From CAVSXS01 sp963767715 (GTDB taxonomy: Bacteria; Chloroflexota; Ktedonobacteria; Ktedonobacterales; Ktedonobacteraceae): 64,000 bases of DNA. Below the pieces are notes generated by a model. The model saw only the letters and a program-made list of their open reading frames with translations. It did no database searches and was not told the DNA's origin. Both the position numbers and the translations under genes were made by a program. Shown here in pieces: positions 27,901 through 36,111 of this stretch. Position 1 is the first letter of the stretch. Each line of letters opens with the position of its first letter. The DNA lies in contig CAVYFA010000013.1 in NCBI GenBank assembly GCA_963767715.1, forward strand, positions 1 to 64,000, given 5' to 3'.

Positions 27901-29505
27901 ATGTCCTGGTCACAGGCGCAGCAGTCCGGGGATGGGCGCGACCGGATGACCATCCTGGTTGGAAGCGCGGTCCGATTATTATGTGGTGAAGCGGGTGTTT
28001 TTGTCATATCGAGCGAAGCTTTTGATCCGTTGAGCGGCGATCAATATATTTCATATCGCTTGAGCGAGGATGGTTGCGCGCACCTGCTGGCTTATGTGCG
28101 CGGGCAGGCTCAGCCGGAACTCGCAAACCCGCTGGTTGTGGGGACGCTGCCGCCCGTGCTTGCGCCTGAACTGGGTCTGCTGGATATTCCCCAGGAAGAG
28201 GAATGCCCGCTAGAATACTGTTCTCTGCTGGTATACGACCAGGCCGGTATTGTCGGAAAGCTGCACTACCTGCGCCTGTCCGGGAAACGATCCTGCCTTG
28301 AGCAGGGTGAGCGAGTCGAGCGGGATGACAGCCTGGGTACGCTGCCGCTCTTCATCGTGCATCTCGCGGCGGGCATTCGCTCTGCCATCAAAGCCCAGTT
28401 GCTGCTGAAGGAGCAAAATCGCCTCTCGGCTGTTGTCCAGCAGAGCGCTGAGGGTATCCTGACGGTGGATACCGCCCTGCGCATAGTGGACTTTAACCCG
28501 GCAATGGAGCGCCTGACAGGCTGGCTTGAAAGTGAAGTGCTGGGGCGTTATTATTATGAGGTGTTGCTTCCGCAGGACCGCCAGGGGAAGGCGTTGGGCG
28601 CGCAGGATTCGCTGATTTTGCGTGCCTTTGCCAGCCGTGAAAACGTGCAGCGCGAATTGACGATTGCTGCGCGCGATGGACAGCGCTTCGATGTCTTCGT
28701 GACGGCATCGAGTGTGCGCTCAAGCAAGGACGAGGCGATTGGTGGTATCCTGACGGTGCGAGATATCTCACGCGAGCGCGAGGAGGAGGAGCGCCGCTCC
28801 ACCTTTATATCGGTAATCTCGCACGAGCTACAGACGCCCATAGCGATCATCAAAGGATATGCCTCAACGCTGGCTCTGTTAGCGCAGGCTAATGCTCATC
28901 TTGATCCGGAGATGCTGCGCTCGCGCCTGCAGGCAGTCGAGGAAGAGGCTGATCACCTGAACAAGCTGGTTGGCAACCTGCTCTATGCCTCGCGCATTCA
29001 GGCGGGGGGGCTGCACATGGATATTGTGCCGCTTGACATATCCAGCCTGGTACAGAAGGTGGCGCTGCGCCTGCGTGTAAAAAATCCTGACGTGACGGTC
29101 AGACTCGACCTGGCGCCGAATCTTCCGGCGGTGATGGCGGATCGAGATCGTATCGAAGAGGTGTTGCAGAATCTGCTGGATAACGCGGTGAAATATTCGC
29201 CAAAGCAGCGCGTTATCACAGTCGCGGCGCACGTAACGAGCGACGAGGTGATTGTAAGCGTCAGTGACATGGGCATGGGTATTGCACTGCGCGAGCAGGA
29301 GCAGATCTTCGAGCGTTTTCAGCGAGTAGGCGGCAACCAGGCGCGCTCGACGCAGGGAGCCGGACTCGGTTTGTATATTTGCCGCGCGATAATCGAAGCG
29401 CATGGTGGACACATCTGGGTGGACAGTGCCCTGCACCAGGGCTCGACGTTCTCGTTTAGCCTGCCGCGTGAAGAAAAAGCGCATGTGCCAATGGTGGTGT
29501 TTTAA
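27901..29505 (+). CDS. Sensor histidine kinase with GAF-like and PAS domains
   Basis: Soluble kinase without membrane helices. Residues 1 to about 165 look GAF-like. A PAS domain covers about 175-300 (SAEGILTVDTALRIVDFNP, then MERLTGWLES). HisKA has the phospho-His in FISVISHELQTPIAIIKGY. HATPase_c has NLLDNAVKYSPKQR, VSDMGMGIAL and GAGLGLYICRAIIEAHGG. It presumably senses a cytoplasmic ligand or redox signal. Its TAA overlaps the ATG of the response regulator gene (TAATG), so they form one operon. It starts downstream of a palindromic promoter. Confidence 0.92.
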   Translation: MSWSQAQQSGDGRDRMTILVGSAVRLLCGEAGVFVISSEAFDPLSGDQYISYRLSEDGCAHLLAYVRGQAQPELANPLVVGTLPPVLAPELGLLDIPQEEECPLEYCSLLVYDQAGIVGKLHYLRLSGKRSCLEQGERVERDDSLGTLPLFIVHLAAGIRSAIKAQLLLKEQNRLSAVVQQSAEGILTVDTALRIVDFNPAMERLTGWLESEVLGRYYYEVLLPQDRQGKALGAQDSLILRAFASRENVQRELTIAARDGQRFDVFVTASSVRSSKDEAIGGILTVRDISREREEEERRSTFISVISHELQTPIAIIKGYASTLALLAQANAHLDPEMLRSRLQAVEEEADHLNKLVGNLLYASRIQAGGLHMDIVPLDISSLVQKVALRLRVKNPDVTVRLDLAPNLPAVMADRDRIEEVLQNLLDNAVKYSPKQRVITVAAHVTSDEVIVSVSDMGMGIALREQEQIFERFQRVGGNQARSTQGAGLGLYICRAIIEAHGGHIWVDSALHQGSTFSFSLPREEKAHVPMVVF

Positions 29506-30224
29506 TGGAGAAGGACCCGTTCGATCAACGTGATATGACTATCCTGATTGTGGATGATGAAGCCCGCATACGCGATGTTGTGCGTATGAATCTGGAGATG
29601 GAGCATTACCGTGTCCTGGAGGCCGCGAATGGCGTCGAGGCGCTGGAGCAACTGCGCAATTATCTGCCGGATTTAGTTGTGCTGGATGTCCAGATGCCTG
29701 AAATGGACGGCTTTGAGACCCTGCGCCATATTCGCGAGGTCTCCACCGTGCCGGTCATCATGCTGACGGTCATGCAGACGGAGCAGGATAAGATACGTGG
29801 CCTTGACCTGGGCGCGGATGACTACCTGGCCAAGCCGTTCAGCCCACGCGAGCTGCTCTCGCGTATTCGCGCGCTGCTGCGCCGCTCGCTCATGCCTTCA
29901 CCCACACGCAAAACGGAGATCGTGGTTGATGACAACCTGAAGATCGATTTCTCACGGCGGGAGGTGATCGTGCGCGGCCAAAAAGTCGTGTTGCGGCCGA
30001 CCGAATATCGCCTGCTCTACCACCTGGTGAGCAACGCGGGCCGTCTGCTGACTCACGAGACGCTGCTATCGAAGGTATGGGGCCGCGAATACCGCGACGA
30101 GGCGCACTACCTGCGTCTCTATATCACTTACCTGCGGCAAAAGATCGAGGAAGACCCGGCGCACCCCAAATATATCCTGACCGAGCGCGGCATCGGGTAT
30201 CAATTTAAGGAACTGGAAGGATAA
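29505..30224 (+). CDS. OmpR/PhoB-family response regulator
   Basis: The REC domain (about 12-125) has LIVDDEARIRDVV, phospho-Asp in LVVLDVQMPEMDG, Thr in MLTVMQ and Lys in DYLAKPFSPREL. The winged-helix domain (about 140-235) has LRPTEYRLLYHLVSNAG, HYLRLYITYLRQKIE and ILTERGIGYQF, as in PhoB. At 239 aa it is full length. It is translationally coupled to the kinase gene and followed after 15 nt by a UroD/MtaA-like gene, which may be a target or an effector of the same signal. Confidence 0.93.
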   Translation: MEKDPFDQRDMTILIVDDEARIRDVVRMNLEMEHYRVLEAANGVEALEQLRNYLPDLVVLDVQMPEMDGFETLRHIREVSTVPVIMLTVMQTEQDKIRGLDLGADDYLAKPFSPRELLSRIRALLRRSLMPSPTRKTEIVVDDNLKIDFSRREVIVRGQKVVLRPTEYRLLYHLVSNAGRLLTHETLLSKVWGREYRDEAHYLRLYITYLRQKIEEDPAHPKYILTERGIGYQFKELEG

Positions 30225-30239
30225 AGAGAGGACTTACCT

Positions 30240-31229
30240 ATGAATAAAAAAGAGCGTGTCGATGCAGCACTGCGTGGCGACCCCGTCGATCTTGTGCCCG
30301 CGAGCATGTGGGGGCACGATTTCACGCGTGAGTGGGACCCTAATACGCTGGCTGAGGCAATGGTTGAGAACTACATGCGTTATGACTGGGATTATATGAA
30401 GGTCAACCCGCGCGCGTCGTATCATGTGGAGGGATGGGGCGTCAAGGTTCGCCCTTCGGGTGAGCAGTACAAAGCGCCGGTGATCGAGGATACGCCCATC
30501 AAGAGCGCCTCGGACTGGAAGCGCATACGCGCACTCGATTCCGACCAGGGCGCGCTGGGTGAGCAATTGAAGGCGCTGCGGCTCATCAATCACTCGATAG
30601 GCTTCGATGCCTACTTTGTGCAAACCATCTTTTGCCCGCTGGGTGTAGCGAAATACCTGGCCGGGAATAAAGCTGATCCCGTGCTGCACACCATCCGAGA
30701 AGACCGCCATGCGATGCACGCCGCACTGCGCGTCATCACGGAGACCTTTACGAACTATGCTATCGCTTGCTTCGACGAGGGCGCGAGTGGCATCTTCTAT
30801 GCGACCAACGGTTGGGCGGCCGAGGGAATGCTGACGCAGGACCAGTACCGGGAGTTCGGCGAGCAGTATGACCTGGAGATTCTCGAAGCCATCAAGCGCC
30901 ACGGGAAGCTGAATATCTTGCACAACTGCGGCACGCACATCTACTTCGACCTGCTGTCCGAGTACCCTGTTCACGCTATTAATTGGGCTGCAACGCTGGA
31001 TGGCAACCCCGACCTGGCCGAGGGCAAAAAGCGTTCCGTCAAAGCAGTGATGGGCGGCATCAGCGAGAAAACGACGCTGTTAACCGGCTCGCCCGGCCAG
31101 GTGCAGGACGAAGTGGCGAAGGCGCTGGAAGCGACGGGCGGCAGACATTTCTTGCTCGCGCCTGGTTGTTCGATCCCACCAGAGACGCCGGCAAGGAATC
31201 TGGAAGCGATCCGCCGTTCGCTCACTTGA
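30240..31229 (+). CDS. UroD/MtaA-superfamily protein
   Basis: A TIM-barrel protein of 329 aa beginning MNKKERVDAALRGDPVDLVP. It has ILHNCGTHIYFDLL and, at the C-terminus, FLLAPGCSIPPETP. His-x-Cys plus the later Cys is the Zn-ligand pattern of corrinoid-dependent methyltransferases (MtaA/CmuA type) rather than of haem-pathway UroD. Biochemical role and methyl donor are unknown. AGAGAGGAC precedes the ATG. It is the third gene of the kinase-regulator operon, ended by a strong terminator. A haem biosynthetic role is less likely because no other haem gene is nearby. Confidence 0.8.
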   Translation: MNKKERVDAALRGDPVDLVPASMWGHDFTREWDPNTLAEAMVENYMRYDWDYMKVNPRASYHVEGWGVKVRPSGEQYKAPVIEDTPIKSASDWKRIRALDSDQGALGEQLKALRLINHSIGFDAYFVQTIFCPLGVAKYLAGNKADPVLHTIREDRHAMHAALRVITETFTNYAIACFDEGASGIFYATNGWAAEGMLTQDQYREFGEQYDLEILEAIKRHGKLNILHNCGTHIYFDLLSEYPVHAINWAATLDGNPDLAEGKKRSVKAVMGGISEKTTLLTGSPGQVQDEVAKALEATGGRHFLLAPGCSIPPETPARNLEAIRRSLT

Positions 31230-31282
31230 CACACCAGGACACATTGGCTATACTCCAAGCGAAGCAATTCAGAAGTGAAGGC

Positions 31283-31319
31283 GCGCGACGAGTCACTCGT
31301 CGCGCTACATTCTTTTTTT
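31283..31319 (+). terminator. Intrinsic terminator of the kinase-regulator-UroD operon
   Basis: GCGCGACGAG and CTCGTCGCGC form a perfect 10-bp GC-rich stem with a 3-nt loop, followed within a few bases by seven T residues. Confidence 0.85.
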
Positions 31320-31361
31320 ACTATAGTTTATAAAGGGCATTGGGAAGGCGCTTTGTGAGTG

Positions 31362-31922
31362 ATGGAGCGATATCCAACGTACCGGGCGTATTCTGCTGGG
31401 GGAGTTGTTTTCCGGTTGAAGCCTCCGGCTGCGCTTGCCAGCTCGGTGAACGCAACATCGAGTGAGCAATTAGATGGCTCTCAGGCTGAGCACTTCCCGG
31501 CGAAAAATTCCAGTATGGAGCACCCTCTGGTCGAGGTAGTGCTGGTCGGGCGCAGCCATTCGGGCATGTGGGCGCTGCCGAAAGGCACGCCCCAGGCGGG
31601 GGAAACCATTGAGCAGGTAGCTTTGCGGGAAGTGCAGGAAGAAACGGGCTTGCAGGTGCGGTTAATTTCGTATATTGGCCTGGTCTCCTACACCTTTATT
31701 CGCGACCAGGTGCGATACTTCAAGCAGGTGCGTCATTTCCTGTTCGAGGCAATCGGGGGAGATGTTGCCCTGCACGATACCGAGTATGATCGTGTGGCGT
31801 GGTTTCCAATCCCGGAAGCTATTCGCCTGCTGACCTATCAAAACGAGGCTAATATTCTCAACCAGGCAGATGGCATTTTACAGCGCTGGCTAGTGCAGCG
31901 ACAGGTGGAAGGTCAAGTATAA
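31362..31922 (+). CDS. NUDIX hydrolase
   Basis: The Nudix box is GTPQAGETIEQVALREV followed by QEETGL, matching Gx5Ex7REUxEExGU with all catalytic residues. The N-terminal strand is YRAYSAGGVVFRL. An insertion of about 35 mostly polar residues (ASSVNATSSEQLDGS and on) separates the first strand from VVLVGRSHSGMWALPKG. Substrate cannot be told from sequence; the W-A-L-P-K-G type is common in nucleotide-polyphosphate hydrolases. ATG at 31362 or the GTG at 31359 are both possible. A small membrane protein gene follows after 5 nt. Confidence 0.88.
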   Translation: MERYPTYRAYSAGGVVFRLKPPAALASSVNATSSEQLDGSQAEHFPAKNSSMEHPLVEVVLVGRSHSGMWALPKGTPQAGETIEQVALREVQEETGLQVRLISYIGLVSYTFIRDQVRYFKQVRHFLFEAIGGDVALHDTEYDRVAWFPIPEAIRLLTYQNEANILNQADGILQRWLVQRQVEGQV

Positions 31923-31927
31923 CCGCC

Positions 31928-32257
31928 ATGCAAACCATCCCACGTTACCGGCTGATGCGGCGCCTGCTGTTCCCCTATAGCGGGGAGGAGCCACTGACGC
32001 TCAAGCAAGGACTGCGTGTCATCCTGGCATGGATGCTGCTCTTTCCACTCATTATGTCACTGCTGGTGCTGGGAATGTCGGTAGTAGGCGGGTCTGGCGT
32101 ATCGCGCACGCTCGAGGTATTCGCGTTCGCATTCATCTCGGGGGCCTGTATTTTCGGATTGCTCGGTTTATTAATTGTATGGGTCAACAATCGCTCCGCG
32201 CGTATACGGAGAGCATGGAAGGCCCCAGAATCCCGGCAAGGTCGGCATTCAGGGTAG
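31928..32257 (+). CDS. Small two-helix membrane protein (109 aa)
   Basis: It begins MQTIPRYRLMRRLLFPYSG. Two membrane helices are visible at about 32-54 and 64-86, followed by a basic tail (NNRSARIRRAWK), consistent with both ends inside. There is no recognised family. It starts 5 nt after the NUDIX gene, so it is probably co-transcribed. Its ribosome site is weak (GGAAGG is far upstream). The end lies 25 nt before the MEDS gene. Confidence 0.6.
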   Translation: MQTIPRYRLMRRLLFPYSGEEPLTLKQGLRVILAWMLLFPLIMSLLVLGMSVVGGSGVSRTLEVFAFAFISGACIFGLLGLLIVWVNNRSARIRRAWKAPESRQGRHSG

Positions 32258-32282
32258 GGCAACAACCGTTGGAGGTATTTGT

Positions 32283-32933
32283 ATGGATCTGAGCGTTGAA
32301 GGCAAGACTGAGCGAATTCCACCCGGCTCTCACATTTGCCAGCTTTATAGCAAGGTAACCGAAATACCGGGGGTGACGGCTCGCTTGATGCGTGTCGGAC
32401 TTTCCGTCTCCGAAAAATGCATGTTCGCGGCGGCTCCCGCCCAGGTGAAAGAACTGAGGGACGAACTGCAAAAATTGCAGGTGAACGTCGATGAACTCCT
32501 CGCCAGTGGCCAGCTTGTTTTACACGAGGAACGCGAACCGTTTCTAGCCAATAATGGCAAACGCTTCGATCCCTATTTCCTGCTCTCTTCCCACCAGACC
32601 TTCATCGCCCAGGCCCTGCGCGAGGGCTGGCAGGCGGTGCGTATCTCGATTGATATGACCTGGCTGACGAAGGATATCGCCACCCCTGAACTGATCTTGA
32701 AATACGAGGCGGCCTCCGATGCCGTTTTCACTTTCCAGAATGCCCCGATCATTGCATTGATGCACTATGATCACAGCAAGCTGCTCCCCAGCCTGGTCGT
32801 GGAATTGCTGAAACTGCACCCGATCGCTGTCGTCGGCAAGTATATCAAGCGCAACCCCTACTACCTGAACTCGGAGCAGTACATGCTGAAGATATTGCGT
32901 ATTAATCGGGATAAAGAAAAAGGATCATCGTAG
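32283..32933 (+). CDS. MEDS (DcmR-sensory) domain protein
   Basis: It begins with IPPGSHICQLYSKVTEIPG, the GxHICxLY signature of MEDS domains. The domain is RecA-like, has no Walker A here, and is thought to sense small molecules in methanogen and methylotroph regulators. EKCMFAAAPAQVKEL and AVRISIDMTWL fit the fold. No DNA-binding or kinase domain is attached. GGAGG lies about 7 nt before the ATG at 32283. A 14-bp hairpin containing the stop codon ends the transcript. It might partner with one of the local kinases. Confidence 0.75.
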   Translation: MDLSVEGKTERIPPGSHICQLYSKVTEIPGVTARLMRVGLSVSEKCMFAAAPAQVKELRDELQKLQVNVDELLASGQLVLHEEREPFLANNGKRFDPYFLLSSHQTFIAQALREGWQAVRISIDMTWLTKDIATPELILKYEAASDAVFTFQNAPIIALMHYDHSKLLPSLVVELLKLHPIAVVGKYIKRNPYYLNSEQYMLKILRINRDKEKGSS

Positions 32934-32955
32934 AGCGCTTGCTCTACGATGATCC
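32922..32955. terminator. Bidirectional terminator between convergent MEDS and AIM24 genes
   Basis: GGATCATCGTAGAG (32922-32935) and CTCTACGATGATCC (32942-32955) are a perfect 14-bp stem with a 6-nt loop. On the minus strand it is followed by TTTTTCTTTAT, a good intrinsic terminator for the AIM24 gene. The TAG of the MEDS gene is inside the left arm. Confidence 0.8.
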
Positions 32956-32959
32956 AATG

Positions 32960-33961
32960 CTAGTTATTAAACAACTGGCCCAGCGTGCCGCCGATGTTGC
33001 TGGTGCCGCCCGCCTGGGTCGCGCCCTCCGCCACAGGCGGATGGTAGGTCATCGACTGAATGCCGATGCGACCGGGGCCGGTGAAGCGGTTGAGGATGAT
33101 GGACGCGCCGGCCATCATGCCGCCGATGGCGCCCAGGATGCCGCCGCCGCGCTGCGAACCCGCGACCGTCGTAACCGTCATCTGCACCGACGGGTCTTTC
33201 CAGAGCCAGGCGCCCGGCTCAACATCAAGGGTCTCGCCGGGGGCCAGCGTCTTCTCGAAGACGTTGCCGTAGCCGTGCAGCAGTACCAGACCTTCGCCGC
33301 CGCGACAGGTGAACTGGTCGATGAAGAGGCCGGTGCGGCTGAAGAGGATGTTGGCCGCGCCCTGCATGAAGGTGAAGCCATAGTCGACGTTGCTTGTAGC
33401 AACCAGGAACTGGTGCTCGCGCACCTCGACCATCTGGCCTGGCTGCAGGCGCAACGCCACGATCTGGCCGACGGAGTCGCGGGAGAAGGAGATGTTGCCG
33501 GGCCCCTGCGCCTCACTGATGAAGATTTGCAGGCCGGCGAAGAAACGCTTGCCCGCGCCACGCAATGACTTAAAACCGATCTGCACCCCGGGATGCTTCC
33601 ACAGCAGGATATGGTGCTCAAAGTAAACGGTAAGCTGATTGCCGAGCATGATATCGACGACCGGAACCAACTGGCCATCGATAGAGATGGTCATATCCGC
33701 GAGTTTGAGCGGACTTTTGGGATTATGCAGTTCGGTCTTCGGAACAGCATTGCCAAAAATGCTGTTAGTGTATTCCTCATACTGATTGGGCGGGATATAT
33801 GCGCTACCCTGTTGTGCACCCGGTGGCACGCCATACTGGCTTGGCTGTCCCGGTGAATTAGGTGGTGGTGGTGGAGTCTGCCCTGTTGGCATGGGCGAGC
33901 CGCACACGCCACAGAACTTGACACCATCGGCTACCTGGCTTTGACATCGGGGACAAATCAT
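32960..33961 (-). CDS. Zinc-ribbon plus AIM24-family protein
   Basis: The N-terminal zinc ribbon is MICPRCQSQVADGVKFCGVCG (two CxxC pairs; residues 1-20 shown by ends only: CPRC and CGVC). A Pro/Gln/Tyr-rich linker follows (about 25-70), then an AIM24 (PF01987-type) beta-rich domain with LTVYFEHHILLWKHPGV, ISFSRDSVGQIVAL and RGGEGLVLLHGYGNVFE, and a Gly-rich C-terminus. AIM24 domains form beta-helical trimers; bacterial function is unknown. AAGGAGG 7 nt upstream decides the ATG at 33961 over 33985. No signal peptide, so it is probably cytosolic or membrane-peripheral. Confidence 0.82.
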   Translation of the reverse strand: MICPRCQSQVADGVKFCGVCGSPMPTGQTPPPPPNSPGQPSQYGVPPGAQQGSAYIPPNQYEEYTNSIFGNAVPKTELHNPKSPLKLADMTISIDGQLVPVVDIMLGNQLTVYFEHHILLWKHPGVQIGFKSLRGAGKRFFAGLQIFISEAQGPGNISFSRDSVGQIVALRLQPGQMVEVREHQFLVATSNVDYGFTFMQGAANILFSRTGLFIDQFTCRGGEGLVLLHGYGNVFEKTLAPGETLDVEPGAWLWKDPSVQMTVTTVAGSQRGGGILGAIGGMMAGASIILNRFTGPGRIGIQSMTYHPPVAEGATQAGGTSNIGGTLGQLFNN

Positions 33962-34122
33962 ACATTGGCCTCCTTCATCTGGCACGATGATATTTAACAG
34001 ATCTTTTTCGGATGCTACTGTTACAATAAGTGAGAACGCTCAGAGACGAGCTTTAACTTAACAGTAGATATCTTGGCATGATGATACCACATCTTAGCAA
34101 ATAGACAAGAGGAAATGGTCGC

Positions 34123-34160
34123 AGGAGCAGAGTAACCTACCGGCAGGTTACTCTGCTCCT
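34123..34160 (-). terminator. Long perfect hairpin after the coiled-coil gene
   Basis: AGGAGCAGAGTAACCT (34123-34138) and AGGTTACTCTGCTCCT (34145-34160) form a perfect 16-bp stem with a 6-nt loop, 12 nt after the stop at 34173 on the minus strand. The T tract is poor (CATTTCC). Confidence 0.6.
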
Positions 34161-34172
34161 ATGATTGGTAGA

Positions 34173-34535
34173 TTAGAGGACAAAGCTGTCGGCGAGCGGG
34201 TTGCGGTTGGTGCCGTTCTGCTTTTCGCCGACGACCTGCTGGCTGCCTGTCTGGCGGGCGCCATAGACTCCAGTAGAGGATGCAGCAGACTGCAAGCTTT
34301 GCAGACTTTGTAGCGTTCCCTGCGACTGCGAGCTTGCCGATAGGCCGCTGGCCGCTTCGGTGGCGAGTTGAATCGTCTTACCGTCGATGACAACCGCAAT
34401 GCCAACGCCGCGCCTCAGATCGGAGATCTGCCTGCGGAGTTCGCGGTTCTCTGCCTCTAAAGCGTCCATCAATTTTTTTTGCTCAAGCAGCATCTGCGCG
34501 ATGCCTTCAAAACCAGCGCTTGCAGCACGATCCAT
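34173..34535 (-). CDS. Coiled-coil hypothetical protein (120 aa)
   Basis: It begins MDRAASAGFEGIAQMLLEQKK in its first helix (residues 1-20 given as ends), with a coiled coil at about 10-45 (MDALEAENRELRRQISDLRR). A short strand pair GIAVVIDGKTIQLATE follows, then a Ser/Gln-rich, probably disordered tail with tandem LQSLQSLQS. AGGAGG 8 nt upstream decides the ATG at 34535. The frame runs on to 34595. No family was recognised. It lies between hairpins downstream of coaBC. Confidence 0.6.
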   Translation of the reverse strand: MDRAASAGFEGIAQMLLEQKKLMDALEAENRELRRQISDLRRGVGIAVVIDGKTIQLATEAASGLSASSQSQGTLQSLQSLQSAASSTGVYGARQTGSQQVVGEKQNGTNRNPLADSFVL

Positions 34536-34614
34536 TTTGGATTCCTCCTGCGAATTTCGTGTACCCAATAATTCTAAAACAAGATCTCCCAACATAGCGC
34601 CACATCTCCAACTT

Positions 34615-34650
34615 TTCCGACCGGAATAAGCCCCTCGTTGCCGGTCGGAA
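34615..34650. repeat. CCGACCGG/CCGGTCGG stem-loop downstream of coaBC
   Basis: TTCCGACCGG (34615-34624) and CCGGTCGGAA (34641-34650) form a perfect 10-bp stem; both arms are followed by the same AATAAG or ATAAG bases, so the arms are also near direct repeats. The same CGGTCGGAAT end occurs in the ftsK leader element. It may be a terminator for coaBC or a small palindromic mobile repeat. Confidence 0.5.
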
Positions 34651-34676
34651 TAAGACGAGCCCCAACTGCTCGCTAC

Positions 34677-36011
34677 TCAACGCAACAGGCGCACAATCCG
34701 ATCCCAAATAGCCGCTGCAACTTCTGACTTCGGTAGAAGCGGCAGGTCTTCCATCGTCCCATCGGCGTGAAAGATGTACACCTTGTTACTTTCGGCTCCG
34801 AAGCCGCTATCCGAGCGACTAACATCGTTTGCTACAAGTAAATCCAGGCGTTTCGCCGCCAGTTTGGCGCGCCCATAAGCGGTGATATCGTGCGTTTCAG
34901 CGGCGAAGCCCACGCGAATGAGCCGCCTGAGTTGCCTGTAGCTGCCAGTTTGTTCTGGATGTTCAGCGCCTTCAATGCTACCGGATTGTTCCGGCGTTTC
35001 TGATGCCGGAGCGAGATCACCCAGGATATCCGGGTTGCGCACCAGGCGCAGATTGAACCCGCCTTCCGCATCCAATGCCAGCGCTTCCTCCCCCTCCTTC
35101 TTCAACTTCTGCGCCGCTGTCTCCGCCGGGCGGAAATCCGCCACAGCCGCGCTCATTACCAGCGCATCCGCCTGTTGTACCGCGTCTACCACCGCGTCTC
35201 GCATCTGTAGCGCGGTTTCCACATGGCGCACCTCCACCCCATATGGATCATCCAGAGCAACCGGGCCTGAGATCAGAATGACCTGTGAGCCGCGATCTCG
35301 CGCCTCGGTTGCCAGGGCATAGCCCATCTTGCCGGATGAGCGATTGCCCACGTAGCGTACCGGATCGATCGGTTCCTGTGTGCCGCCTGCCGTAACGACG
35401 ACCCTGCGGCCCGCCAGGTCTCCCTTACTCCCCAGAGCTACAGAAATGGCTCCGAGCAGGGCACCAACATCGGGAAGTCTGCCAATGCCTACCTCTCCCG
35501 ATGCCAGGCGGCCTACTTCCGGCTCGATAACGTACGCTCCACGTTCCCGCAGCATAGCAAGATTGGCCTGCGTTGCCGGGTGTGTGTACATCTGGTGATG
35601 CATCGCCGGAGCCAGCACGAGCGGGGCCCTGGTCGCCAACGCGACCGCCGTCAGCATGTTATCTGCGATGCCATGAGCCAGTTTCGCGAGTGTGTTGGCG
35701 GTTGCTGGAACGATGACCAGCACCTCCGCCTCCTCCGCCAGTGTGATGTGCGTTTCTGCGGCGCGCCCCGAAGGTTCCCACAGATCTGTATAAACCGGCC
35801 GGTGACTCATCGTAGAAAATGTCAGCGGGCGGATGAATTCTTCCGCCCGTTCCGACATAATCACGTCCACCAGCGCGCCTGCCTGCTGCAGACGACTGAC
35901 CAGTTCGACCGCCTTGTACGATGCAATGCCACCACTTATACCGACGATGACACGCCTGTTGAGTAACACCGCTTGCTTGCCCGTTCCCTTTACTCGCACC
36001 CTGTTGAACAA
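34677..36011 (-). CDS. coaBC: Bifunctional phosphopantothenoylcysteine decarboxylase / phosphopantothenate-cysteine ligase
   Basis: Two-step enzyme of coenzyme A synthesis. The CoaC half (about 18-190) is a flavoprotein with GISGGIASYKAVELVSRL, active His in THITLAEEAEV, and PAMHHQMY where PxMNxxMW is typical. RLASGEVGIGRLPD replaces the usual A-C-G catalytic Cys stretch. The CoaB half (about 200-444) has VVTAGGTQEPIDPVRYV and NRSSGKMGYALA, with MSAAVADFRP and GFAAET. There is an insertion of about 28 polar residues near 340-367. Starts are TTG at 36011 or internal GTGs; none has a strong ribosome site. Confidence 0.93.
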   Translation of the reverse strand: MFNRVRVKGTGKQAVLLNRRVIVGISGGIASYKAVELVSRLQQAGALVDVIMSERAEEFIRPLTFSTMSHRPVYTDLWEPSGRAAETHITLAEEAEVLVIVPATANTLAKLAHGIADNMLTAVALATRAPLVLAPAMHHQMYTHPATQANLAMLRERGAYVIEPEVGRLASGEVGIGRLPDVGALLGAISVALGSKGDLAGRRVVVTAGGTQEPIDPVRYVGNRSSGKMGYALATEARDRGSQVILISGPVALDDPYGVEVRHVETALQMRDAVVDAVQQADALVMSAAVADFRPAETAAQKLKKEGEEALALDAEGGFNLRLVRNPDILGDLAPASETPEQSGSIEGAEHPEQTGSYRQLRRLIRVGFAAETHDITAYGRAKLAAKRLDLLVANDVSRSDSGFGAESNKVYIFHADGTMEDLPLLPKSEVAAAIWDRIVRLLR

Positions 36012-36080
36012 GGTAATGCAACAATAGCATAGGTTGATAGACCTTCACAAGCATACCGCCCATAAGTACCATCTTTGGTT

Positions 36081-36105
36081 CAGGGCGACCGCGAGGGTCG
36101 CCCTG
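36081..36105 (-). terminator. Hairpin after the FHA-ABC transporter gene
   Basis: CAGGGCGACC (36081-36090) and GGTCGCCCTG (36096-36105) form a perfect 10-bp GC-rich stem with a 5-nt loop, just after the stop at 36112 on the minus strand. There is no T run, so termination may be Rho-dependent or weak. Confidence 0.55.
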
Positions 36106-36111
36106 GTTCCT

